Below, one piece after another: positions 1 through 7,357 of a stretch of DNA of 7,357 bases (the stretch's first letter is position 1; the number at the start of each line of letters is the position of its first letter). Below the pieces are notes generated by a model. The model was given only the letters and a program-made list of their open reading frames with translations. It was not told the DNA's origin and did no database searches. The translations under genes were made by a program, and so were the position numbers. Origin of the DNA: Verrucomicrobiota bacterium (GTDB lineage Bacteria > Verrucomicrobiota > Verrucomicrobiia > Opitutales > Seribacteraceae); NCBI GenBank assembly GCA_014382645.1, contig JACNJI010000103.1, forward strand, positions 1 to 7,357, given 5' to 3'.

Positions 1-2129
<2,129 letters not shown>

Positions 2130-2131
2130 CT

Positions 2132-3628
2132 ATGAACCAATCATGGAGAATTCTCGACCCCGCTGCTCCGAAACCTGTGCAGGACAGCCAACTCGCCATC
2201 AATAGGCGCCAGTTCTTCAGCCGAGGAGCCACCGGCATTGGAACGACCGCCCTCGCCAGTTTGCTTGGCCGTGACGGTTTGCTGGGTGCATCTCCAACCC
2301 AGCAAGGAGGAAGTCTCGGAGCATCTCACCTTCCCGGCAAGGCCAAGCGCGTCATTTACCTGTTCCAGAACGGTGCCCCCACGCACGTCGATCTCTTTGA
2401 CTACAAGCCTCGTCTGCACAAGTTGCATGGTAAGCCGGTCCCCGAGGAATACCTTGGCGGTAAACGTTTCAGCACCATGACCGGCAACCCGAGCGGGAAG
2501 CTCATGCTGGAACCAGTGGAACCTTTTCACCGGCATGGTCAATCAGGGGCTTGGGTGAGCGAATTCATGCCCCACACCGCCAAGATAGTGGATGACCTTT
2601 GCTTCATTAAGAGCATGCACACCGAGGCGGTCAATCATGCTCCGGCCATATCCTTTTTACTCAGCGGATCAGAGATGCCCGGGCGTCCCACCATGGGAGC
2701 ATGGCTCAATTACGGACTCGGTTCCACTTCCGACCAACTGCCTGGGTTCGTTGTCATGACTTCCATCAGCAAAGGCACTTCCTGTGGCCAGATTTTTTAT
2801 GATTTCTACTGGGGTTCCGGCTTTCTTCCCACTCGTTTCCAGGGAGCTCGGTTCCGCGGCAGTCGCGATCCCGTGTTGTACCTAAAGAATCCGGACGGCA
2901 TGAAACCCGAACTGCGGCGTGGTTTACTCGACGATCTAGCCGAGTTGAACCAGTTGAAATTCAATCAAGCGGGTGATCCCGAGATTCAGACCCGAATCGC
3001 CCAATACGAGATGGCCTACAAGATGCAGACTTCGGTTCCCGAACTAACCGATTTCTCGGACGAGCCGGAACATGTGTTGAAGATGTATGGGCCGCAGGTG
3101 AAGGAGCCTGGTACTTTTGCCTACAACTGCCTCATGGCCCGGCGCTTGGCTGAACGGGGAGTCAATTTCATCCAATGCATGCATGCCGGCTGGGACCAAC
3201 ACAATAGCTTGACTACTGAGCTTTACAACCAATGCCGCGACACCGACCAAGCCAGCGCCGCACTCGTGCAAGACCTGAAGATGCGAGGTATGCTCGACGA
3301 TACCTTGGTTATTTGGGGAGGCGAGTTCGGTCGCACCCCTTTCATTCAGGGTGATATCAAGAACCGCAAACGATGGGGACGCGACCACCACCCTTATGCC
3401 TTCACCGTATGGATGGCGGGAGGCGGGACAAAGCCCGGAATGACCTACGGGGCATCGGACGACCTCGGTTTCAATGCGGTAGAGAACAAGGTGCATGTCC
3501 ACGATTTCCAAGCTACGGTTATGCACCTCCTAGGCATTGACCACGAACGCCTGACCTACCGTTTTCAAGGCCGCCATTTCCGTCTGACCGATGTCCATGG
3601 GCATGTGGTTAAGGAGATTTGTTCCTAG
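2132..3628 (+). CDS. DUF1501 family protein with Tat signal
   Basis: A DUF1501 protein (PF07394; alkaline-phosphatase-like fold by family knowledge) of 498 residues. An ATG at 2126 overlaps the upstream stop as ATGA, but AAGGA (2121-2125) abuts it directly. The ATG at 2132 has that AAGGA six bases upstream, so I prefer 2132. The N-terminus has a twin-arginine signal, NRRQFFSRG (about residues 24-32), followed by a small-residue hydrophobic stretch, so Tat export is expected. Family landmarks are the NGAPTHVDLFD block (about 80-90), HAGWDQHNS (about 351-359), WGGEFGRTPF (about 395-404), GRDHHPYAF (about 416-424) and a C-terminal VHVHDFQATVMHLLGID block (about 454-470). The His/Asp-rich blocks could form a metal site, but that is inferred. 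It is coupled to the DUF1553 gene upstream, the usual PVC arrangement. Length and both termini look complete. The enzymatic activity of the family is not established. Confidence 0.95.
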   Translation: MNQSWRILDPAAPKPVQDSQLAINRRQFFSRGATGIGTTALASLLGRDGLLGASPTQQGGSLGASHLPGKAKRVIYLFQNGAPTHVDLFDYKPRLHKLHGKPVPEEYLGGKRFSTMTGNPSGKLMLEPVEPFHRHGQSGAWVSEFMPHTAKIVDDLCFIKSMHTEAVNHAPAISFLLSGSEMPGRPTMGAWLNYGLGSTSDQLPGFVVMTSISKGTSCGQIFYDFYWGSGFLPTRFQGARFRGSRDPVLYLKNPDGMKPELRRGLLDDLAELNQLKFNQAGDPEIQTRIAQYEMAYKMQTSVPELTDFSDEPEHVLKMYGPQVKEPGTFAYNCLMARRLAERGVNFIQCMHAGWDQHNSLTTELYNQCRDTDQASAALVQDLKMRGMLDDTLVIWGGEFGRTPFIQGDIKNRKRWGRDHHPYAFTVWMAGGGTKPGMTYGASDDLGFNAVENKVHVHDFQATVMHLLGIDHERLTYRFQGRHFRLTDVHGHVVKEICS

Positions 3629-3632
3629 CAGG

Positions 3633-3660
3633 TCAAGCTTGGCTTGATTGATTTGGTTTG
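3633..3660 (+). terminator. Weak candidate terminator after the DUF1501 gene
   Basis: A perfect 6-bp inverted repeat, TCAAGC (3633-3638) and GCTTGA (3642-3647) with a 3-base loop, lies 4 bases after the DUF1501 stop. It is followed by a T-rich but interrupted stretch (ATTTGGTTTG, to 3660). A second small hairpin (GTTGC 3660-3664, GCAAC 3672-3676) follows. The stem is short and the T tract is broken by G, so this is only a plausible intrinsic terminator. Confidence 0.35.
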
Positions 3661-3721
3661 TTGCTTGGCCCGCAACCTTCTGAACCGTTCTCCTTCCCGT
3701 TCTCCCGATCGCGATGAAGAG

Positions 3722-4339
3722 TCAGGGTTCTTCGTAGAAATCAACTAGTCCCGAATCAAACGAATACTCGGCTCCAATAATCTGTAATTTATCCTGTTCA
3801 ACCAGTTCGGTAAGAATTGGAGAACCCGCTTGAAGGTTTCCTACTGAGGCAATTACGTTTGCTCGTACTGCCTTTCGCATAAGTTCGGTCGGGTTGTCTC
3901 GCAAATCCGTCTGCAGTAGGGGTTCCACCGATGGGCTGATGCGCTTCACGATTGAGTGAAGGTTCGAGGAACGGTTTTCCCTAGGCTGGGCCAATTCTTC
4001 CAAGGTGGCTTGAATGGCTCCGCATTCCGAATGCCCCAATACTACGACCAAGGAGGTGCCAAATCGTTCGGCGGCGAATTCAATGCTACCAATTTGAGAC
4101 GGAGCCACGATGTTTCCTGCAACTCGAATGACGAACAGGTCCCCAAGTCCGTGATCAAAGAGAATTTCGGCGGGTGCTCTTGAATCGGAGCATCCGAGTA
4201 TGATTGCAAATGGATTCTGTCTCTCGATTAACATCTTCCTTTTCTTCGAATCGGCAATCGAGTGGAGGCTTTCATTACCCTCGGCAAATCGCCGGTTGCC
4301 TTCTCGTAGTCGATTAATTGCTTCTTTCGCTGACTGCAT
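3722..4339 (-). CDS. Beta-class carbonic anhydrase
   Basis: A 205-residue beta-carbonic anhydrase, interconverting CO2 and bicarbonate with an active-site zinc. The family signatures are intact: CSDSR at 50-54 (Cys50 zinc ligand, Asp52/Arg54 dyad) and HSEC at 103-106 (His103 and Cys106 zinc ligands). Between them is the conserved VIRVAGNIVAPSQIGSIEFA stretch (about 70-89), and near the end IIGAEYSFDSGLVDF (about 187-201). Length is typical and there is no signal peptide, so it should act in the cytoplasm. The start at 4339 is supported by AAAGG four bases upstream on the - strand. It is transcribed convergently to the DUF1501 gene, and its upstream neighbour is a pseudogene on the opposite strand, so it is probably monocistronic. 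It resembles the can/cynT group in general, but I cannot assign either name. No missing residue or frame damage is visible, unlike the region to its right. Confidence 0.96.
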   Translation of the reverse strand: MQSAKEAINRLREGNRRFAEGNESLHSIADSKKRKMLIERQNPFAIILGCSDSRAPAEILFDHGLGDLFVIRVAGNIVAPSQIGSIEFAAERFGTSLVVVLGHSECGAIQATLEELAQPRENRSSNLHSIVKRISPSVEPLLQTDLRDNPTELMRKAVRANVIASVGNLQAGSPILTELVEQDKLQIIGAEYSFDSGLVDFYEEP

Positions 4340-4350
4340 ATCGCCTTTAT
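4340..4350 (-). promoter_or_regulatory. Ribosome binding site of the carbonic anhydrase gene
   Basis: Read on the - strand this stretch is ATAAAGGCGAT directly before ATG. AAAGG sits four bases from the start codon, which decides the start at 4339. No clear sigma-70-type -35/-10 pair could be picked in the AT-rich sequence further upstream. Confidence 0.55.
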
Positions 4351-4529
4351 CTTAATCTATGTTTGGTTTCGGACTTATTTTGTCTCAAACTTGAATGGTT
4401 AAATCTGTATTAATGCAACGTTCGTTTACTTCCAATAATTAGATGGAAAGGTTGCCTGATGCTAGAAGTTACTCGTCCGCAAATTGGGTTTCTCAGTTGC
4501 AATCGCCATCGGGGTTGTCTTGAGATTGA
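4351..4529. other. Spacer between divergent carbonic anhydrase and pseudogene
   Basis: About 180 bp with no gene I can support. It is AT-rich near the carbonic anhydrase (4351-4440), as expected for a promoter region. It contains a small inverted repeat, TTCCA (4430-4434) and TGGAA (4444-4448). A 26-codon ORF from ATG 4442 to the TGA at 4520-4522 shows no recognisable features. Any promoter for the carbonic anhydrase, and any ancestral promoter for the + strand pseudogene, should lie here. Confidence 0.4.
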
Positions 4530-5552
4530 CTGGCCAAACTGGTCTTGTTAGCTACGATTGGTGTCCTCCACGGGATTCATCTTTGCTCGTCCGATGCTGA
4601 TGCTAAACCCGATTTTGCTCTGAAAAAAAGATGATGTTGTGGCCTTCGTCGGTGGTTCCGATATGGTGCGGATGCAAAAGGAAGGTCTTGTAGAAACTTC
4701 TATTACGAAACGCTTTCTTGTCACCAATCCTCGTTTTCGGGATTTGGCTTGGGATGGAGATGCGGTTTACCGCCAAAGCACAGATCTCTGACCGTTGGCG
4801 GTGACAAACCTTAGAGGATTGAGACGTGCAATTGAAGAAAGTTGGGACTACTGTGGTGATCTCTCGGTTCGGTAAGATTCAGTTACTGGATGGTCCTCGT
4901 CGCTTGGAAGACTTTACCAAGGCTTACGATAAACTGGTCCCTATTCTCGCTCGACGAACGGATGTGACCTTGCTTGTTCCCTCGGCATTCGAATGGAGTG
5001 TCGAGGAGACCTCCTTCGACGTCTACACTCTGGCGGTCGAGGAAATGGCTACTCCCCGCAATATTCCTTTTATTCGTGATTTCGTGGAGGAAATTAAACC
5101 GTCCACCAAGTTAGTCGCAACTGTGCGTGAAAAGCATAGGCTTTGGTACGAGTACTGGAGACCCGCCAATTGGAAATGTCTTTTTGGCGATGAGAATCGC
5201 CGCGTATTCTCGAATGCGTCAAGGGGCTTGCCTTCTTTCAAGCAGGAGTGGTCGACTTAGCCTGGACTCATAGAGAATGCATAGGCTCGGGTTTTTGCAG
5301 ATCAACCACCCATTACTCGGAAATCTTCTGAATTGACCGGATTCAAGGGAATCGATGTTGAAACGGAAATGAAGTCTTTTTAGGTGCTCGATGGTTTCGA
5401 CATAAACCTTTTCGACGATGAATTGCTAGGGGCGGAACTCCCGCTTCCCATTCGTTGGGATGCCGATGGTAACGCTTATGTTGCATCCTCGGACGTGTTG
5501 CCCAACGACAAGTTGATCCTTTTGCGTAATCACCGATGGTGATGGACGCTAA
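4530..5552 (+). pseudogene. Decayed GDSL-esterase / PVC-type membrane-bound dehydrogenase-like gene
   Basis: Three reading frames read in succession rebuild the N-terminal part of one PVC protein. Frame 3 (from about 4530) gives a signal-peptide-like KLVLLATIGVLHGIHLCSS and then SDADAKPDFALKK. After an A7 run (4623-4629) frame 1 continues as DDVVAFVGGSDMVRMQKEGL and then FRDLAWDGDAVYRQ, the block I-II region of the GDSL-like domain, until TGA at 4789. Frame 2 then continues with QLKKVGTTVV, LDGPRRLEDF, RLWYEYWRPANWKCLFGD and LPSFKQEW. It passes through TAG codons at 5258, 5282 and 5381 while homology persists (PGLIENA, ARVFADQPP, VLDGFDINLF, PIRWDADGNAYVASSD), reaching PNDKLILL before TGA at 5540. 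A last frame 3 piece, TDGDGR, ends at 5550. The later part resembles the N-terminus of TIGR02604 (putative membrane-bound dehydrogenase). Relatives run to roughly 1000 residues. The SGNH Asp-x-x-His block and everything after DGDG are missing. This is clearly non-functional as the ancestral protein. Confidence 0.85.
4826..5260 (+). CDS. Longest open segment inside the pseudogene (144 codons, GTG start)
   Basis: An automatic caller would report this as a hypothetical gene: GTG at 4826 with AGAGGA (4813-4818) seven bases upstream. Its sequence is a middle slice of the GDSL-type domain (LDGPRRLEDF at about 22-31; the conserved RLWYEYWRPANWKCLFGD at about 105-122; LPSFKQEW near the end). Homology to the same family continues past both ends, across TGA at 4820 upstream and TAG at 5258 downstream. 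I therefore read it as a fragment of the pseudogene and not an independent protein. The well-placed ribosome binding site means some translation cannot be excluded. Confidence 0.3.
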   Translation: MQLKKVGTTVVISRFGKIQLLDGPRRLEDFTKAYDKLVPILARRTDVTLLVPSAFEWSVEETSFDVYTLAVEEMATPRNIPFIRDFVEEIKPSTKLVATVREKHRLWYEYWRPANWKCLFGDENRRVFSNASRGLPSFKQEWST

Positions 5553-5570
5553 TTACCTTCACGATTCTTT

Positions 5571-5594
5571 CGAAGACTTTCTTCGTTCTTTTTA
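5571..5594 (+). terminator. Candidate intrinsic terminator between convergent genes
   Basis: CGAAGA (5571-5576) and TCTTCG (5580-5585) form a perfect 6-bp stem with a 3-base loop, followed on the + strand by TTCTTTTTA. It sits between the truncated + strand pseudogene and the stop codon of the - strand LRR gene. On the - strand no T run follows, so it would act mainly on + strand transcripts. Confidence 0.4.
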
Positions 5595-6305
5595 CTTTAT
5601 TAGCGGGACAATAGCCAGTCCATCGTCTTTTACGGAGATGAAGTGTCCGAGCCGGTTGTCTTTCTCATCGGTGATTACCCATACGTTCCCCGCGTAGGTA
5701 TTTTGCCGTCGAGTATCGCCTTCATTCAATTCGCCGTATAATTGCAAACCGCCCGTGTACTTGAGCCAGAACACCTTTACTTTCCTCCCCGACTTGTTTT
5801 CGAAGTGAATGGCGGTATTTGGACCGTTTTGTGAACGGGGCGGTCCCACGGTCCCGGCGGGATTCCATTTGATGTCTACTTTTTTTGCAGGAGGTTCTGA
5901 GGCAGTGACCGTGGAGAGGTCGGCTCCGGTATCTATGACGAGATCGGGAAGAACCTTCCCAAGTTTAGTCACCCCCTCATCGGTAACCTTGGTTTGCCAA
6001 AGGTAGAGGCATCTAAGTTTGTTGAGACCGACCAGATTCTCCAATCCTGCGTCAGTTGTTTTTGTGGCATGGAGATTAAGGTATTCGAGCTCGGATAAAC
6101 CTCCGAGTTCGGCGAGACCGTCGTCGTCAACTTCGGTTTTCTCTAGATGAAGTCGCTGAAGTTGTTTCAATCCCTTCAAGTGTACCATGCCCGCACCAGT
6201 TATCTTGGTTCCTCCAAGATGTAGTGAAACGATGTTCTTTAGCTTTGCTACCTGTGCGAGCCCTTCGTCAGAATACGCCATGGCTTGTGGTCTATGGTGT
6301 CCCAT
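5592..6305 (-). CDS. N-terminally truncated LRR protein with VHL beta-like C-terminal domain
   Basis: The open frame reaches 6422, but codons beyond about 6310 are antisense to a sulfatase and read as noise. I place the nominal start at ATG 6305 (GGAGGA 12 bases upstream, too far to be convincing); ATG 6281 is equally possible. From 6305 (237 residues): five 24-residue leucine-rich repeats at about 11-34, 35-58, 59-82, 83-106 and 107-130 (pattern DxGLxxLxxLxxLxxLxLxxTK), a proline/lysine linker at about 131-160, and a C-terminal domain at 163-237. That domain aligns gap-free with the human VHL beta domain from Asn78 to Trp117, keeping the equivalents of Asn78, Trp88, Tyr98, Tyr112 and Trp117. 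PVC relatives of this LRR type usually carry a signal peptide and a planctomycete cytochrome c domain before the repeats, and none is present here. It is convergent with the upstream pseudogene. It is probably a 5'-truncated gene; whether it is expressed is unknown. Confidence 0.75.
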   Translation of the reverse strand: MGHHRPQAMAYSDEGLAQVAKLKNIVSLHLGGTKITGAGMVHLKGLKQLQRLHLEKTEVDDDGLAELGGLSELEYLNLHATKTTDAGLENLVGLNKLRCLYLWQTKVTDEGVTKLGKVLPDLVIDTGADLSTVTASEPPAKKVDIKWNPAGTVGPPRSQNGPNTAIHFENKSGRKVKVFWLKYTGGLQLYGELNEGDTRRQNTYAGNVWVITDEKDNRLGHFISVKDDGLAIVPLIK

Positions 6306-6311
6306 GGCTTG
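6278..6311. repeat. 10-bp direct repeat at the LRR/sulfatase junction
   Basis: CCATGGCTTG occurs at 6278-6287 and again at 6302-6311, exactly where homology to the LRR gene stops and before homology to the sulfatase starts. A third CCATGG lies at 6338-6343. The two copies are 24 bp apart and the sequence between and after them is otherwise not duplicated. This may be a scar of the event that joined the two truncated genes, or chance. Confidence 0.4.
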
Positions 6312-6312
6312 A

Positions 6313-7065
6313 CGCGATCCTCCAGCGGGGGGAGAGGCCATGGTCGACCACATGGACCAAGCTGTGGGCAATATTGTCCAAGCCCTCGAAAAAACAAAGC
6401 AACTCGACGACACCCTCATCATCTACTTCCATGACAACGGGGCCTGTCCCGAACACCTCGGCGGCAACGGCTGGAACACGGCAAACAACATACTCGCCAA
6501 GGCCAAGAAAGCCGGTAAGACCATTGCCGTGGGCGACAAGTTCGACGTCCCCATGGGCGGCCCCATGACCTACGGCAGCGTAGGGCACAACTGGGCCAAT
6601 GCCCAAAACACCCCCATGCGCCGCTACAAGATGAATGTCCACAACGGAGGGGCCTGCACGCCCGCCATCGTCCATTGGCCCGCCGGCTTGAAGACCAAAC
6701 TTGGCTCCATCTCAAAACAGCGAGGACACGTCGTCGATATGATGGCCACCTGTCTAGAGCTCGCCGAGGCTGAGTACCCCGAGGAATTCAACGGCAAGGA
6801 AACCAAACCCCACGAAAGCTTCTCGCTGGTCCCGATCCTTAAAGGCAAGACCGTCGATCGCGACCACGCCTACGTCTTCAACCACGGCGGTACTCATGCC
6901 ATCGTGAAGGGCGAGTACAAGATCGTCCGCGAAGGTAGGCGTCCCTGGGCCCTCTACCATCTCGCCGAGAATCGCACTGAAACAAATAACATTGCCCCCA
7001 AGTACCCCGAACGTGTCGAACAACTTGCCGCCATCTGGGAAACGCGCTGGGGTAAGAAAAAATGA
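6313..7065 (+). pseudogene. 5'-truncated S1 family sulfatase (C-terminal half)
   Basis: The C-terminal half of a formylglycine-dependent sulfatase (PF00884 type), enzymes that remove sulfate esters, in PVC bacteria mostly from polysaccharides. The frame is open from 6313 after TGA at 6310; the first ATG is 6340. Recognisable homology starts with AMVDHMDQ. From that ATG: IIYFHDNGACPEH at about 27-39 (Asp32-Asn33 correspond to the calcium-binding DN pair), NTPMRRYKMNVHNGG at about 90-104 (Lys97 and His101 in the family's active-site Lys/His region), TPAIVHWPAG (about 107-116), VVDMMATCLELA (about 131-142) and a typical C-terminus (LYHLAENRTETNN, about 205-217). The N-terminal half, with the CxPxR motif converted to formylglycine and the first metal ligands, is absent, so it cannot be catalytic. 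Third codon positions are strongly C-rich, unlike the genes to the left. A truncated product from ATG 6340 (241 residues) is possible but lacks any obvious ribosome binding site. Confidence 0.88.
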
Positions 7066-7117
7066 TGACCTTTTAGAGTGACTTGCCCCTGCCGCATAGG
7101 CGTTCTTAGATGCGTAG

Positions 7118-7161
7118 AAATGCCTGCCCGGTAGAGAAGGCGGGGAACCTTGGGGCATTTT
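7118..7161. repeat. Inverted repeat downstream of the sulfatase
   Basis: AAATGCC (7118-7124) and GGCATTT (7154-7160) form a perfect 7-bp inverted repeat around a G/C-rich 29-base centre that can itself pair in part (AAGG 7137-7140 with CCTT 7148-7151). TTTTGTTT follows on the + strand, so it might terminate sulfatase transcripts. It could also be a copy of a dispersed intergenic repeat, which cannot be tested from one window. Confidence 0.3.
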
Positions 7162-7162
7162 G

Positions 7163-7357
7163 TTTGCGGGGTTTCCGGTTAGGACTTCGAAGTCGAGGTC
7201 GGCCGAAAGGATAAGGCTCTGGTGTGCTTTGTCGGTGTCGTAGAGCTTCCTACTCCACATGAATGAACGGGCTCCGTTTGCAGTATTTGCCCACGGGGGA
7301 CCTCTTCACGATCTTGCCTGAAGCGACTTCGATGAGTTGGAGAATGCCTTGCGCGGT
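7163..7357 (-). pseudogene. Possible decayed coding remnant, unrecognised
   Basis: On the - strand two overlapping frames look protein-like in succession. From the window edge (7357), one reads AQGILQLIEVASGKIVKR to about 7302. The next, open from 7305 after a TGA at 7306-7308, reads GPPWANTANGARSFMWSRKL and then YDTDKAHQSLILSADLDFEV to about 7175. The switch at about 7300 sits at a G5 run (7295-7299), which would fit an indel. I do not recognise the family and cannot exclude that this is ordinary spacer. An ATG at 7260 opens a long frame that runs on into the antisense of the sulfatase, and that extension is surely not coding. Confidence 0.3.

Noticed and set aside
3044..3526. 160-codon open frame on the - strand inside the DUF1501 gene
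   Set aside because: It lies entirely antisense to strongly conserved DUF1501 motifs and its translation has no recognisable domain; it is a shadow of the real gene.
3685..3705. 9-bp direct repeat CCGTTCTCC (3685-3693 and 3697-3705)
   Set aside because: It is a short pyrimidine-rich repeat in a small convergent spacer, with no third copy or flanking structure to suggest a function.
4351..4440. Sigma-70-like promoter boxes upstream of the carbonic anhydrase or the pseudogene
   Set aside because: TTGAGA, TTGTCT and TATTAA-like hexamers occur, but no pair has acceptable 16-18 bp spacing on either strand.
4826..5260. Independent novel small protein with GTG start
   Set aside because: Family homology continues in frame beyond both ends, across stop codons, so it is a piece of a larger broken gene.
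6306..6422. N-terminal extension of the LRR gene up to ATG 6422
   Set aside because: These codons are antisense to the conserved sulfatase AMVDHMDQ region and read as Ser/Trp/Met-rich noise with no LRR or cytochrome features.
6754..7260. 168-codon - strand frame starting at ATG 7260
   Set aside because: Its second half is antisense to the sulfatase C-terminus. Only the part upstream of about 7163 could be genuine, and that is reported separately as a possible remnant.

Overview
The window looks like a piece of a Planctomycetota/Verrucomicrobiota (PVC-group) chromosome. The evidence is a DUF1553-DUF1501 gene pair, a remnant of the GDSL/'PVC-type heme-binding' protein family, leucine-rich repeats of the PVC 24-residue type, and an S1 sulfatase fragment. 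No tRNA, rRNA, CRISPR array, transposase or complete insertion sequence was seen.

Left part (1-3628, + strand): an intact-looking two-gene operon. The first gene is the C-terminal 709 or so codons of a large secreted CxxCH/DUF1553 protein whose start lies outside the window. The second is a Tat-exported DUF1501 protein. Their junction is an ATGA overlap, with a better-placed start six bases further on. Such pairs are a PVC hallmark and are usually thought to act outside the cytoplasmic membrane, often near sulfatases and glycan-degradation genes.

Middle (3629-4529): a convergently oriented beta-class carbonic anhydrase on the - strand with all catalytic residues, followed by about 190 bp of AT-richer spacer containing no gene I can support.

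Right part (4530-7357): a zone of gene decay. (1) 4530-5552 (+) is the wreck of a GDSL-esterase/membrane-bound-dehydrogenase-type protein. It has a frameshift at an A7 run, three in-frame TAG codons, at least one TGA, an internal deletion that removes the SGNH Asp/His block, and a truncated 3' end. (2) 5592 to about 6305 (-) is a leucine-rich-repeat protein that has lost its N-terminus. Its C-terminal domain aligns without gaps to the core of the human VHL tumour-suppressor beta domain. (3) About 6313-7065 (+) is the C-terminal half of a sulfatase lacking the formylglycine region. Items 2 and 3 are head-to-head and both lack their 5' ends at the same place (about 6280-6340), which suggests a single deletion joined them. 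(4) 7066-7357 holds an inverted repeat and what may be another two-frame coding remnant on the - strand.

The most interesting observations are the bacterial VHL-beta-like domain on an LRR protein, the reconstructable pseudogene, and the double-truncation junction. I found no convincing new defence or mobile system.
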